Shown here: positions 27,469 through 37,043 of the stretch, one piece after another
Numbering within the stretch: position 1 is the stretch's first letter
Layout of the letters: every line of letters starts with the position of its first letter
Source of the DNA: JBMNCR01 sp049366695
Lineage (GTDB): Bacteria; Bacillota; Clostridia; Eubacteriales; Alkalibacteraceae
Reading direction: 5' to 3'
DNA length: 64,000 nt
Assembly: GCA_049366695.1 (NCBI GenBank)
Contig: JBMNCR010000034.1
Span: 147,413-211,412, forward strand
Made by a program: the position numbers and the translations under genes
Notes under the pieces: generated by a model
Databases searched by the model: none
What the model saw: the letters and a program-made list of their open reading frames with translations, nothing else
What the model was told of the DNA's origin: nothing

Positions 27469-28758
27469 CTAGAAGAAATATTTATTTTTTCTCCTCTTCC
27501 TTATAATATATAATATTATAGTGATAAAAAGTATTATTATTATTGCTCCTATATAAAAAGCTTTTGAATACTCCCCTTGCATAAATTTTTTAAAATATTT
27601 TTCTACAGAACTAAGCTCTTTTCTAGATTCTTTAATTTCTATCATTACATCTTCTGGTATAGTTTTTTCCTGCTTTTCAAACCATCCAATAATGTAGCTA
27701 TTTAAATTCCCATAATTTATTTCATACTGAATCAGATCATACATATCCTCGTATTGTTCTAATCCTTTGTAGCATATAACTTTATTATATGAAAATTTCT
27801 CCTCTATCTTTTCTCCAATATCTCCAAAATCGCTGGTCCCCGTTTCAATCAAATCATAAATTAACAGAGCTTCCTCATATTTTTTTAATGCAATATACGA
27901 ATCTACCATTAGAATATATACTTTATTCTGATACTTACTACTATTATCACTAGAAATATATTTTTTCCCAATAGAAATAACTTTATCATATTCTTTTTTA
28001 TTATAATTTTTGATCATTGAATCAACTTGACTACTATTAATTTTTTCCAATTGATTTAATATTTCTCCATCAACAAAATAATAATTAAAATTTATTTCTT
28101 TTGCTTTTGTATAATCTGAAAGATTCCAAATATATGTGTACTCAGTGGTCATCTCTTGAGGTTCTATATTAAAATTATTATCAAAATTGTAAAGTTTCAC
28201 TGTTCTAGGGTTAAAATTAATTTTAATAGTTATTTCTTCCTTCAAGCTACCCCAAACAGCTAAATGATCTAAATCTAAATTAAATACTGCTTTACCTGAA
28301 TATTCTTGATAGTTTTCTATTGAATAATTTATCTCAGCAGTTTTAGTTTCTCCTACTTTTAATGCTAAAGGAATACTATATGTTCTCCAATTAGCAAAAT
28401 CTACATCTAAATCTTGAATCATTGAATTTATTTTATCACCACTTGATATTACTGATTTATATAAATATGGAGTAAATTTACTCTTAAAATTCGTCATCTT
28501 CAAGTTTGTCATAGGAGTTCCTAAGTATACATACTGGAGTTCTTCTCCAACATTTGTTATTTCATATGACGCTGATACAGTACTAGTACTAGCATTTTCC
28601 ACGGATATATTTATATCAACTTTATTAAGTTGAATATTTTCTCCATTTATCAAATATAAACCTTTAAAAACATAGTTGTCCTCACTTGCACTAACTGATG
28701 AAGATAAAACTATTAACATTATGGGTATCATTATTAAAATTACTAGTAGTCTTTTCAC
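27469..28758 (-). CDS. Exported, C-terminally membrane-anchored protein of unknown function
   Basis: A signal peptide covers residues 1-24 (MKRLLVILIMIPIML...SVSA). An extracellular beta-rich domain follows to about 230. A helical, TPR-like stretch lies at about 240-360 (repeated ALLIYDLIETG, YDKVISIGKKY type pairs). One transmembrane helix near 400-420 and a basic tail RKRRKNKYFF close it. I do not recognise the family. It follows the M20 amidohydrolase on the same strand. Confidence 0.7.
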   Translation of the reverse strand: MKRLLVILIMIPIMLIVLSSSVSASEDNYVFKGLYLINGENIQLNKVDINISVENASTSTVSASYEITNVGEELQYVYLGTPMTNLKMTNFKSKFTPYLYKSVISSGDKINSMIQDLDVDFANWRTYSIPLALKVGETKTAEINYSIENYQEYSGKAVFNLDLDHLAVWGSLKEEITIKINFNPRTVKLYNFDNNFNIEPQEMTTEYTYIWNLSDYTKAKEINFNYYFVDGEILNQLEKINSSQVDSMIKNYNKKEYDKVISIGKKYISSDNSSKYQNKVYILMVDSYIALKKYEEALLIYDLIETGTSDFGDIGEKIEEKFSYNKVICYKGLEQYEDMYDLIQYEINYGNLNSYIIGWFEKQEKTIPEDVMIEIKESRKELSSVEKYFKKFMQGEYSKAFYIGAIIIILFITIILYIIRKRRKNKYFF

Positions 28759-28779
28759 TATTTATTTACCTCACTTTTT

Positions 28780-29931
28780 TTACAGTGTTTCTGCCAATTT
28801 TGCATAGATCTCCATTACATTTAATAAAATTTTCTCATCAAAGTTAAATTTACAATGATGCAACTCATAAACATAATCTTTTATAATATTTTTTGAACCT
28901 ATATAGAAAAATAACCCTGGTATTTCTTTTTGGTAATATGAAAAATCTTCTGCTATCATCATAGGTAATATTTCTTTGTATTTAAATTGTGATGTCATAT
29001 TTTTAAATTGTTCATATAAATCATTATTATTAATAACTGGAGGATACATATCAATTACTTCACAATCTATTTTACAATCAAAACTCTCCTCGTAGCCACT
29101 TGTAATACTTTTGAATCTATTTTTAATTTTATTATATATACTTTCATTAAATGCTCTCATTGTTCCACTAATTTCTACTTCTTCTGCTATAACATTTACT
29201 CGTTGTCCCCCACTAATAGTACCAATTGAAACTAACGTAGTATCCATGGGATCCATATTTCTGCTTACTATAGTCTGTAACGAATTAATTAAATTTGCAG
29301 TCACAATTATTGCATCAACACCCTTATGAGGAACCGCTGCATGAGCACTCTTTCCTTTTACCTTTATGTAGAATTCTCCTGTTTGTGCCATCATTGGTCC
29401 CGGTTTGCATCCAATATATCCTTCTTCTAGCGAAGGCATTATATGACAACCATAAATTTTTTTAACAGAATATTTTTTCAATATTCCTTCCTTAATAATA
29501 ATATCTGCTCCTCCCGGCCCTTCTTCTGCCGGCTGAAATATTAATAGAATATTATTCTTTGGTATTATTTTATTATCAATAATATACTTTGCAAAAACAA
29601 GCAACGAAGTCATATGCCCATCATGACCACATGCATGCATCATACCTACATGCACTGAAGAATATGTAATATTATTTTTTTCTTTTATCGATAATCCATC
29701 CATATCTGCTCTATATGCAATGGTATCAAGAGTGTTTTTACCTTGTATTAATGCAACTATCCCAGTGTTTGCCACCCTTTCGACAAGCTCTACTCCTATG
29801 TTTACTAAGTAATTATAAATATAATTTGATGTTTTAAACTCCTTAAAACCTTCTTCAGGAATTGTATGCAGTTCTCTTCTCACATGTTTAATTTCTTCTT
29901 CTAAATCTCTTATTGTTTGTCTTATAATCAT
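28780..29931 (-). CDS. M20 family amidohydrolase, candidate N-acetyldiaminopimelate deacetylase
   Basis: The metal-binding HACGHDGHM and the catalytic QPAEEGPGGA lie near residues 99-140, and the dimerisation domain has GKSAHAAVPHKGVDAI. This subfamily contains hippurate/indoleacetyl-amino-acid hydrolases and the DapL-type N-acetyl-LL-diaminopimelate deacetylases. The gene is divergent from a lysine operon that uses DapH acetylation, which requires such a deacetylase, so that role is likely but inferred. Length 383 is typical. Confidence 0.85.
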   Translation of the reverse strand: MIIRQTIRDLEEEIKHVRRELHTIPEEGFKEFKTSNYIYNYLVNIGVELVERVANTGIVALIQGKNTLDTIAYRADMDGLSIKEKNNITYSSVHVGMMHACGHDGHMTSLLVFAKYIIDNKIIPKNNILLIFQPAEEGPGGADIIIKEGILKKYSVKKIYGCHIMPSLEEGYIGCKPGPMMAQTGEFYIKVKGKSAHAAVPHKGVDAIIVTANLINSLQTIVSRNMDPMDTTLVSIGTISGGQRVNVIAEEVEISGTMRAFNESIYNKIKNRFKSITSGYEESFDCKIDCEVIDMYPPVINNNDLYEQFKNMTSQFKYKEILPMMIAEDFSYYQKEIPGLFFYIGSKNIIKDYVYELHHCKFNFDEKILLNVMEIYAKLAETL

Positions 29932-30089
29932 ATTTGATCCTCCGGTATAAATATAAAGTAACTTATATAAATATTTATAATAATATATTATAATAAAAAA
30001 TTTTGACTTTTTTTCTTTATTATATTATTATAACTTAAAGTAAAATTAAAAATATAGGGATTTTCATTTATTTTTAATGTAATTATTGT

Positions 30090-30095
30090 TATAAT
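30090..30095 (+). promoter_or_regulatory. -10 box ahead of the lysine riboswitch
   Basis: A perfect TATAAT lies 18-20 bases upstream of the first conserved riboswitch bases. The -35 region is AT-rich without a clear consensus hexamer. Confidence 0.5.
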
Positions 30096-30111
30096 ACATA
30101 ATGATATATTG

Positions 30112-30350
30112 AAAGATAGAGGTGCATTTTTTATTAGTACTATTAATGATGATTTCAGGATCATTAGATTTAATAGGAAAGGAGAAATTGCCGAAGTAAT
30201 TTTTTACCTGTATGAAAAATTACTGGTTTTATTGTTAATAGCAGTAAGATTGTCATCAATTAGATGGAGAGCTATCTGTAATGTTATAATTTGTTTTTTT
30301 ACAAACATATATTTAAACATTCAGCTAGTTATTAATAACTAGCTTTTTTA
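30112..30350 (+). promoter_or_regulatory. Lysine riboswitch (L box) with terminator
   Basis: The aptamer shows the conserved blocks in order: GATAGAGGTGCA at 30115-30126, AGTA shortly after, GGAAAGGAG around 30177-30185, GCCGAAG near 30190, CTGG near 30226, and the closing GATGGAGAGCTATCTG at 30263-30278. A hairpin follows at 30323-30344 (AGCTAGTTATT and its mirror) with a T run to 30349, 26 bases before asd. Bound lysine should favour the terminator and switch off the operon. An ATG-started frame crosses it but is not a gene. Confidence 0.92.
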
Positions 30351-30374
30351 TTAATAAATATGGAGGCGAAAAGA

Positions 30375-31382
30375 ATGAAAAAGTACAAAGTTGCCGTTGT
30401 AGGTGCAACAGGCATGGTAGGCAGAAAAATGATGGAAGTATTAGAAGAAAGAAATTTTCCCATTGAAAATTTTTATCCTATGGCTTCTGCTAGATCAAAA
30501 GGTGAAAAGATAATTTTCATGGGCAATGAATATACTATAGAAGAACTAACTGAAAATTCATTCGATAAAGATATTGATATAGCACTTTTTTCAGCTGGAG
30601 GAACTACAAGTGAAAAATTTTCTCCTATTGCAGCAAAAAACGGCGTAATAGCAATAGATAATAGCAATGCTTTTCGAATGGATAAAGATGTACCTTTAGT
30701 AGTACCTGAAGTTAATTGGGAGGATTTAAAAAATCATAAAAATATTATTGCAAATCCCAATTGTTCAACTATCCAAGCAGTTGTTGCTTTAAAACCTCTA
30801 CATGACAAATACAAAATAAAAAGAATAGTATACTCTACTTATCAAGCAGTATCAGGTTCTGGTGTTAAGGGATACAAAGATTTAGAAGAAGGTAGTCAAG
30901 GAAAAGAACATAGTTTTTATCCACATCCTATTGCATACAATTGTTTGCCTCATATCGATGTATTTATGGATAATGGTTACACTAAAGAAGAAATGAAAAT
31001 GATTATGGAAACAAAAAAAATTCTTCATGATGAAAATTTGAAAATTACAGCAACCACTGTTAGAGTTCCTGTTTACTATAGTCATAGTGAAAGTGTAAAT
31101 ATTGAATTTGAAAATGATTATGACATAAATGATCTTATTCAATTATTAAAGAACTCACCTGGAATTATAATCCAAGATGATATTAAAAATGATGTATACC
31201 CTACAGCAGTTGATGTAGCAGGTAAAAATGAAGTGTATGTTGGCAGAATACGCCGAGATGAAAGTGTCGATAGTGGCGTGAATCTATGGATAGTAGCCGA
31301 TAACATCCGTAAAGGTGCTGCAACAAATGCAGTGCAAATCGCTGAAATATTATCAAATAAAAATCTTTTAAAAGGGGTGTAA
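30375..31382 (+). CDS. asd: Aspartate-semialdehyde dehydrogenase
   Basis: The enzyme makes aspartate semialdehyde from aspartyl phosphate with NADPH. The NADP loop VVGATGMVGRKMMEVL is at the N-terminus, the catalytic Cys is in NPNCSTIQ near residue 129, and YQAVSGSG follows. I start at the ATG at 30375, after GGAGG; the ATG 15 bases earlier overlaps the ribosome site. It is the first gene of the lysine operon. Confidence 0.96.
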   Translation: MKKYKVAVVGATGMVGRKMMEVLEERNFPIENFYPMASARSKGEKIIFMGNEYTIEELTENSFDKDIDIALFSAGGTTSEKFSPIAAKNGVIAIDNSNAFRMDKDVPLVVPEVNWEDLKNHKNIIANPNCSTIQAVVALKPLHDKYKIKRIVYSTYQAVSGSGVKGYKDLEEGSQGKEHSFYPHPIAYNCLPHIDVFMDNGYTKEEMKMIMETKKILHDENLKITATTVRVPVYYSHSESVNIEFENDYDINDLIQLLKNSPGIIIQDDIKNDVYPTAVDVAGKNEVYVGRIRRDESVDSGVNLWIVADNIRKGAATNAVQIAEILSNKNLLKGV

Positions 31383-31385
31383 CAC

Positions 31386-32264
31386 ATGACCTTGTTTCAA
31401 GGATCAGGGGTAGCGATCGTTACTCCATTTAATGAAAATGGCATTAACTATAGTATACTGGAAAAACTGTTAAATTGGCACGTAAAGGAAGGTACTGATT
31501 CTATAGTAGTATGTGGTACTACAGGTGAAACTCCAACATTAACTGAAGATGAACAAAAGGAAGTAATAAAATTTACTGTAGATGTAATCAATAAAAGAAT
31601 ACCTGTTATTGCGGGTACCGGAAGTAATAGTACAGCTCATGTTATTGAAATGAGTAAATACGCTGAAAATGTAGGTGTGGACGGATTACTGATAATGAAC
31701 CCATATTATAATAAAAGTACACAAAGGGGTATAATCGCTCACTTTGAAGCAGTAGCAGAAACTGTGGATACACCAATAATCATTTATAATGTACCAAGTA
31801 GGACTGGAATAAATATAGCACCTGATACAATTAAACAACTTTCAATTATTGAAAATATTGTAGCTATCAAAGAAGCAAGCAGTGATATAGTTCAAATAGC
31901 TGAGATAGCTAGATTGTGCGGCGAAGATTTCACCATATATTCTGGAAATGATAATCAAGTAGTACCTATATTATCATTAGGTGGAAAAGGAGTAATCAGC
32001 GTGTCTGCAAATATTGTACCTAAAGATATGCACCAAATGGTTCAGTTGTATTTAGATGGAAAAGTAAAAGAAAGTTTAAAATTACAATTAAAAATGAATA
32101 GTTTAAATAATGCACTATTTATTGAGTCAAATCCTGTTCCAGTTAAAACAGCTATGAATATTTTAGATATGAATGCAGGTAGTTTAAGAATGCCTCTTAT
32201 CCAAATGGAAGAAGCTAATGTGGAAATATTAAAAAAAGAAATGAAAAAGTATGGTTTAATATAA
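31386..32264 (+). CDS. dapA: 4-hydroxy-tetrahydrodipicolinate synthase
   Basis: DapA condenses pyruvate with aspartate semialdehyde. TIM-barrel motifs: GTTGETPTL (binding loop), MNPYYNKSTQRG, YNVPSRTGIN, and the Schiff-base lysine in AIKEASSD (about residue 161). It starts three bases after asd ends, with GGGGTG upstream. Length 292 is typical. Confidence 0.97.
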   Translation: MTLFQGSGVAIVTPFNENGINYSILEKLLNWHVKEGTDSIVVCGTTGETPTLTEDEQKEVIKFTVDVINKRIPVIAGTGSNSTAHVIEMSKYAENVGVDGLLIMNPYYNKSTQRGIIAHFEAVAETVDTPIIIYNVPSRTGINIAPDTIKQLSIIENIVAIKEASSDIVQIAEIARLCGEDFTIYSGNDNQVVPILSLGGKGVISVSANIVPKDMHQMVQLYLDGKVKESLKLQLKMNSLNNALFIESNPVPVKTAMNILDMNAGSLRMPLIQMEEANVEILKKEMKKYGLI

Positions 32265-32274
32265 GGAGGTTAAT

Positions 32275-33027
32275 ATGATTAATATACTTTTATCTGGTTG
32301 CAATGGAGCAATGGGTAAAACTTTGCAAGAAGTAATTAAAAATGAAGAAAATATGCAAGTTGTGGCAGGATATGATAATGAAAATAAAAATAATACTTCA
32401 TTTGAATTATATACAGATTTAAATGACTGTAATGATAACATAGACTTAATAATAGATTTTTCACACTTCAGTGTATTTGATAAAATATTAGAATTTGCTT
32501 TATCAAAGAAAATTCCACTTGTAATGGCGACTACTGGACTTACAATGGAAAATGAAAAATCAATACAAGAAGCTTCAATAACCATTCCTATTTTTAGAAC
32601 TGCAAATATGTCTATCGGAGTTAATGTTATGTTAGGTTTAATTGCAGATGCTACAAAACAACTTGATGGGTTTGATATTGAAATCATCGAAAAACATCAC
32701 AATAAAAAAGTTGATTCACCAAGTGGAACAGCATTAATGCTTGCTAATGAAATTAATACTACTCTTAATAATAGCATGGATTTTGTCTATGGACGAGAAG
32801 GAAAATCCACAAAAAGACAAACAAATGAAATAGGAATACATGCTTTTAGGGGAGGCACTATTTCTGGAGAACACAGTGTTATATATGCAGGTGATGATGA
32901 AATAATTGAAATCAAACATACAGCATTGTCAAAAAAAGTATTTGCTAAAGGCGCTGTTCGTGCTGCAAAGTTTATTTACCAAAAAGAAAATGGTCTATAT
33001 GATATGAGAAAAATACTTAAAAGTTAA
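32275..33027 (+). CDS. dapB: 4-hydroxy-tetrahydrodipicolinate reductase
   Basis: The NAD(P) loop GCNGAMGKTL starts the protein, the DFSH segment follows, the signature EKHHNKKVDSPSGTA lies near residues 139-153, and HAFRGGTISGEHSVIYAG follows. It starts ten bases after dapA with AAGGAGG. Confidence 0.97.
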   Translation: MINILLSGCNGAMGKTLQEVIKNEENMQVVAGYDNENKNNTSFELYTDLNDCNDNIDLIIDFSHFSVFDKILEFALSKKIPLVMATTGLTMENEKSIQEASITIPIFRTANMSIGVNVMLGLIADATKQLDGFDIEIIEKHHNKKVDSPSGTALMLANEINTTLNNSMDFVYGREGKSTKRQTNEIGIHAFRGGTISGEHSVIYAGDDEIIEIKHTALSKKVFAKGAVRAAKFIYQKENGLYDMRKILKS

Positions 33028-33053
33028 AATATATATAAAGTTAGGAGATTATT

Positions 33054-33788
33054 ATGACAACTAATGAAGAATTAAAAAAACAATTTGATTTAACAAATCC
33101 ATATGAAATAGCAAAGTATATTAAAGCTGTTAAGAAAACAACTCCTTTAAAATCCTATGTTAAAGGTAATATTAATAAAGACGATTTAGATGGCTTAGAA
33201 TACTATGGAGACCCGCAATCTTGCATTATCTTCGCTGAGAAAGATACGATTGAAACTTTCATAGCAAACAATAGAAATAAAATCCAAAGTTATAGATTAG
33301 AATACGACAGAAGGAACTCCGCAATCCCTTTACTAGATATTACTGAAATAAACTCTAGGATTGAACCTGGAGCATATATAAGAGAAGGTGCACATATTGG
33401 CGAAAACTGCATAATTATGATGGGCGCAGTGATAAATATAGGAGCTAGTATTGGCGATGGTACTATGATAGATATGAATGCTGTAGTAGGTGCTAGAGGT
33501 CAAATAGGTCAAAACGTACACTTAGGCGCTGGATCTGTCGTTGCAGGAGTATTAGAGCCTCCAAGCAAAACACCTGTTATTATTGAAGATGATGTTGTGA
33601 TTGGAGCAAATGCTGTAATATTAGAAGGAGTTAAAGTGGCTAAAGGAGCAGTAGTAGCAGCTGGTGCAATAGTTACTAAAGACGTTCCTGCTGGAACTGT
33701 TGTAGCAGGGTCTCCTGCAAAAGTTATTAAAAACAAAGACGAAAAGACTGAATCAAAAACCGAATTATTACAAGATCTAAGAGGATAA
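33054..33788 (+). CDS. dapH: Tetrahydrodipicolinate N-acetyltransferase
   Basis: An N-terminal DapH_N domain (about 1-80) is followed by left-handed beta-helix hexapeptide repeats ([49 protein letters not shown]). The enzyme acetylates tetrahydrodipicolinate, committing this organism to the N-acetyl branch of diaminopimelate synthesis. It lies between dapB and lysC with AGGAG before its start. Confidence 0.95.
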   Translation: MTTNEELKKQFDLTNPYEIAKYIKAVKKTTPLKSYVKGNINKDDLDGLEYYGDPQSCIIFAEKDTIETFIANNRNKIQSYRLEYDRRNSAIPLLDITEINSRIEPGAYIREGAHIGENCIIMMGAVINIGASIGDGTMIDMNAVVGARGQIGQNVHLGAGSVVAGVLEPPSKTPVIIEDDVVIGANAVILEGVKVAKGAVVAAGAIVTKDVPAGTVVAGSPAKVIKNKDEKTESKTELLQDLRG

Positions 33789-33802
33789 AGAGGAGCATTA
33801 TA

Positions 33803-35008
33803 ATGAATATAGTAGTTCAAAAATATGGTGGAACTTCAGTTGGAAATATTGAAAAAATTAGAAATGTAGCAAAGAGAATTATCAAAAAGAGAGAACAAGG
33901 CTACAAAATGGTAGTAGTAGTTTCTGCTATGGGAGATAACACTAATAAATTATTAGAAATGGCCTATGAAATATCAGAAAATCCACCAAAACGAGAAGTA
34001 GATATGCTTATTTCTACAGGAGAACAAGTGTCCATATCATTGTTATCTATGGCTCTAAATTCCTTAGGATATGATGCCATTTCATTAACAGGTGCTCAAG
34101 TTGGAATAAAAACAATAGGCAATCATATGAAATCTAGAATTAGTGATATATATGATTCTACAATAATAAAATACTTAAAACAAGATAAAATAATTATAGT
34201 TGCTGGTTTTCAAGGAGTTAATGATAATCAAGATATAACTACTCTTGGCAGAGGAGGATCTGATACAAGTGCAGTAGCAATAGCTAGCAAACTACAATGT
34301 CCCTGCGAAATATATACTGATGTTGATGGCATATACTCTTTAGATCCAAGAAAATACCCTAAAGCAAAAAAACTTACCCAAATAAGCTATGAAGAAATGT
34401 TAGAAATGGCAAGCTTAGGGGCTGGGGTTATGCATGCAAGAGCAATTGAAATAGGTCAAAAATATAAAATACCTATTTATGTAGCATCTAGCATGGAAGA
34501 TAAACCCGGAACTATAATTAAGGAGAGTGATGAAACTATGGAAAGGACAGTTATAACTGGTCTTGCAATAGATAGTAATGATGCAATGATTACATTAAAC
34601 TATGTACCTTATAGTATTCAAGTAACAGCAGAAGTATTTGATAGAATGGCAAAAAAAGATATAAACATTGATATGATAAGTCAAACCTCTCCCAAGGACA
34701 ATACGGTAAGCATATCCTTTACTGTACCAAAAGACGAATTGAAAGATGCAATTGAAATTTTAGGTATTTTAAAAACTAAATACCCACAAATTTCAAAAGA
34801 AATAAACGAAAATATTACTAAATTATCAGTTGTTGGGATAGGAATGAAAAGTCAGTCCGGCGTAGCTGCTAGAATTTTTGTTTTATTATCCAAAGTAAAT
34901 ATACAAGTTGAAATGGTCACGACTTCAGAAATCAAAATATCTTATGTAATAAAAACTTCTGACCAAAATACTGCAGTTACTGCAATTGCTGAAGAATTTG
35001 ATTTATAA
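33803..35008 (+). CDS. lysC: Aspartate kinase
   Basis: The kinase opens with VQKYGGTSVGN and has FQGVNDNQDITTLGRGGSDTSA and the YTDVDGIYSLDPRK substrate loop. Two C-terminal ACT domains (about residues 265-401) fit feedback control by lysine and/or threonine. It is the last gene of the riboswitch-controlled operon, 14 bases after dapH with GAGGAG. Confidence 0.97.
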   Translation: MNIVVQKYGGTSVGNIEKIRNVAKRIIKKREQGYKMVVVVSAMGDNTNKLLEMAYEISENPPKREVDMLISTGEQVSISLLSMALNSLGYDAISLTGAQVGIKTIGNHMKSRISDIYDSTIIKYLKQDKIIIVAGFQGVNDNQDITTLGRGGSDTSAVAIASKLQCPCEIYTDVDGIYSLDPRKYPKAKKLTQISYEEMLEMASLGAGVMHARAIEIGQKYKIPIYVASSMEDKPGTIIKESDETMERTVITGLAIDSNDAMITLNYVPYSIQVTAEVFDRMAKKDINIDMISQTSPKDNTVSISFTVPKDELKDAIEILGILKTKYPQISKEINENITKLSVVGIGMKSQSGVAARIFVLLSKVNIQVEMVTTSEIKISYVIKTSDQNTAVTAIAEEFDL

Positions 35009-35019
35009 TAAATATTTTG

Positions 35020-35048
35020 CCCAACTATTAACTAATAGTTGGGTTAAG
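35020..35048 (+). terminator. Terminator of the lysine operon
   Basis: CCCAACTATTA (35020-35030) pairs with TAATAGTTGGG (35033-35043), followed by a T-rich stretch, 11 bases beyond lysC. Confidence 0.65.
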
Positions 35049-35125
35049 TTTATTGACATACTCAACAATCTAATATTTATAAATAATTATTAGTTCAAAC
35101 TTTTTTAGTAGTATAATCCTGTGCA

Positions 35126-35782
35126 TTAAGTATTAGTTGGATTTTTACAATCCTTTTCTTCTTTAATCAGTTTAGAAATTGATACTTCATATGCTACTTT
35201 ATTTTCTACTTCTCCACCTTCTAATTTTTTTTCATAGTCCCTACTTTGAATTCTTCCCCAAATGTTTATTCTGTCGCCTATTTCAAGATTTTTTGCATAA
35301 CGAGCATTTCGTCCCCAAGCAATACATGGTATGTAATCTGATTTGTTATATCTTCTATTTACAGCCAATAAAACATCACAAATTTCTCTTCCAAAAGGTG
35401 TTTCTCTATATACAGTAGGTTTGCAAATAAAACCATCAAGATATATGTAATTCGGGTTTTGTCTTTCACCACTTTCTTTTTCTATTATTTGTATGTCTTT
35501 TGCAAACACCACTAAAACAAGTCTACTCTTCTCCTCTATTTTTTTATTATATGACCTAAATTGCCCTTTTAAGGATATAATATTGTCAATCTCAATAATA
35601 TTATCATTAAATAATCTTTCCGATATTATTATGGGTATTAAGTCTATATTGTTGCTAAGTCGTGGTACTTCAAGTAATACTTTGTAAAATACTTCTCCAA
35701 ATATAGTATGACTATACTCGAAATTACTAGCTATTTTACCTATTAACGTAACTTTATTAGTTTCTATTATGTTCTCTGACAT
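35126..35782 (-). CDS. Single-stranded DNA-binding-like protein with two OB folds
   Basis: Residues about 8-100 and 110-210 each look like an SSB-type OB fold. The first has NKVTLIGKIASNFEYSHTIFGEVFYKVLLEV. The second has YIYLDGFICKPTVYRETPFGREICDVLLAVNRRYNKSDYIPCIAWGRNA, close to bacterial SSB. It lacks the acidic Gly-rich tail tipped with DDDIPF. It may act in replication or recombination beside the main SSB. Confidence 0.8.
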   Translation of the reverse strand: MSENIIETNKVTLIGKIASNFEYSHTIFGEVFYKVLLEVPRLSNNIDLIPIIISERLFNDNIIEIDNIISLKGQFRSYNKKIEEKSRLVLVVFAKDIQIIEKESGERQNPNYIYLDGFICKPTVYRETPFGREICDVLLAVNRRYNKSDYIPCIAWGRNARYAKNLEIGDRINIWGRIQSRDYEKKLEGGEVENKVAYEVSISKLIKEEKDCKNPTNT

Positions 35783-35859
35783 TATTGTTTTCTCCCTTCA
35801 GTAATAATGATATCTAAAATATTAATATTCATTTAAATAAAAAATATGAGAAACTTTTA

Positions 35860-36972
35860 CTATTTCTCATAAGTTTGTTTAATATTTTTTTGTATTATTT
35901 TACTTCTTGATCCCATCCATACAAGTAAATCATCTTTAGAAAATTTCGAATTCAATTTGTTGAAATAATCTGTACACTCAAGAAAATATTCAAATTTAAT
36001 TCTGTTGCTAATTAATCCTCTAAATAGTTTCTTTTTATTTTTTTTATTTAAATTAATATCATCAATATTTCCAATAATACAAATATTACTGCCTTGAATC
36101 AAAATAAAATCATTGACAAATTCATCAATAGAATTATTACTATCATTAAGGATAGTTTTAAAATTATTAAGAAAAATTGCTATATACAATTTTTTATAAC
36201 TCATATACTGTAATGTATCAAATAATATTTTGATAGAATAATTATCTTTTGCGGCATCAATTAAAATCTCAATATTGTTATTTGATACGATTTCTAATCT
36301 ATTAGGTATTGGTTTAATATTTTTTAATGATTCTAACATCTTTTTTATATCTAAATCAAATAATAATCCGGCAGTTATAGCAGATAAAGTGTTATAAATA
36401 TTTTGATAACCAATCATATTTGTTTCTACAGGAATTTCTTGAACAATTATATCCTGTCCATTTATAGAATTTATTCCACGTTGTAAGCAATAGTTAAATT
36501 TTGTATTTTGTTGAACAATAGATACACTTGATGCTGTAACTGTACTTTTATTTTTTAATCCATAAGTAATAGTATACAGTTCTTTTATTCCACTACATAA
36601 TTTTAGACTTTCTTCATTATCTGCATTTACTATTATTCGCTTACAATAATTCAAAGATTGTCTATAAAATGAATAGCTTGCGTGTTGTGAATCATCCGTA
36701 TAAAATCCACAAAATATAATGCAATCAAAAGATATTTTATCTAAAGTATCCTTGTCATGTATTTCTATTATTAGATAGCTTATATTGTTTTCTTCCATTT
36801 CGCATATTATATCTTCATAGTTGTGTGTCTTACAAGATACTTTGTTTTTATTAATCCTTATCCCAAGATCACTAATAGTACCAACATTTTTACCATTTTC
36901 CCTGAATAAATGCTCAAGTATATACACAGTTGATGTTTTTCCATGAGTTCCTATTATTCCGATAACCTTCAT
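35860..36972 (-). CDS. Small Mur ligase family protein (MurE-like)
   Basis: The ATP loop IGIIGTHGKTSTVYILEHLF starts the protein. Later are YQNIYNTLSAITAGLLFDLD and the PIPNRLEIVSNNNIEILIDAAKDNYSIK stretch, as in MurE where GRxE and a DYAHxP motif occur. Here the latter reads DAAKDNYS. At 370 residues it lacks the N-terminal substrate domain of true MurE (about 480-500). It probably ligates an amino acid or peptide to a non-murein substrate; no partner is visible. Confidence 0.75.
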   Translation of the reverse strand: MKVIGIIGTHGKTSTVYILEHLFRENGKNVGTISDLGIRINKNKVSCKTHNYEDIICEMEENNISYLIIEIHDKDTLDKISFDCIIFCGFYTDDSQHASYSFYRQSLNYCKRIIVNADNEESLKLCSGIKELYTITYGLKNKSTVTASSVSIVQQNTKFNYCLQRGINSINGQDIIVQEIPVETNMIGYQNIYNTLSAITAGLLFDLDIKKMLESLKNIKPIPNRLEIVSNNNIEILIDAAKDNYSIKILFDTLQYMSYKKLYIAIFLNNFKTILNDSNNSIDEFVNDFILIQGSNICIIGNIDDINLNKKNKKKLFRGLISNRIKFEYFLECTDYFNKLNSKFSKDDLLVWMGSRSKIIQKNIKQTYEK

Positions 36973-37043
36973 TTATTGCTCCTTATATTAGTAATAATTA
37001 TTAGTTTTACCATATCATTTTATTATATTACATTTGCTATCAA

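Noticed and set aside
30109..30342. A 77-codon frame on the plus strand upstream of asd
   Set aside because: It lies entirely in the lysine riboswitch and its terminator; the conserved RNA blocks explain the sequence and no ribosome site precedes the ATG.
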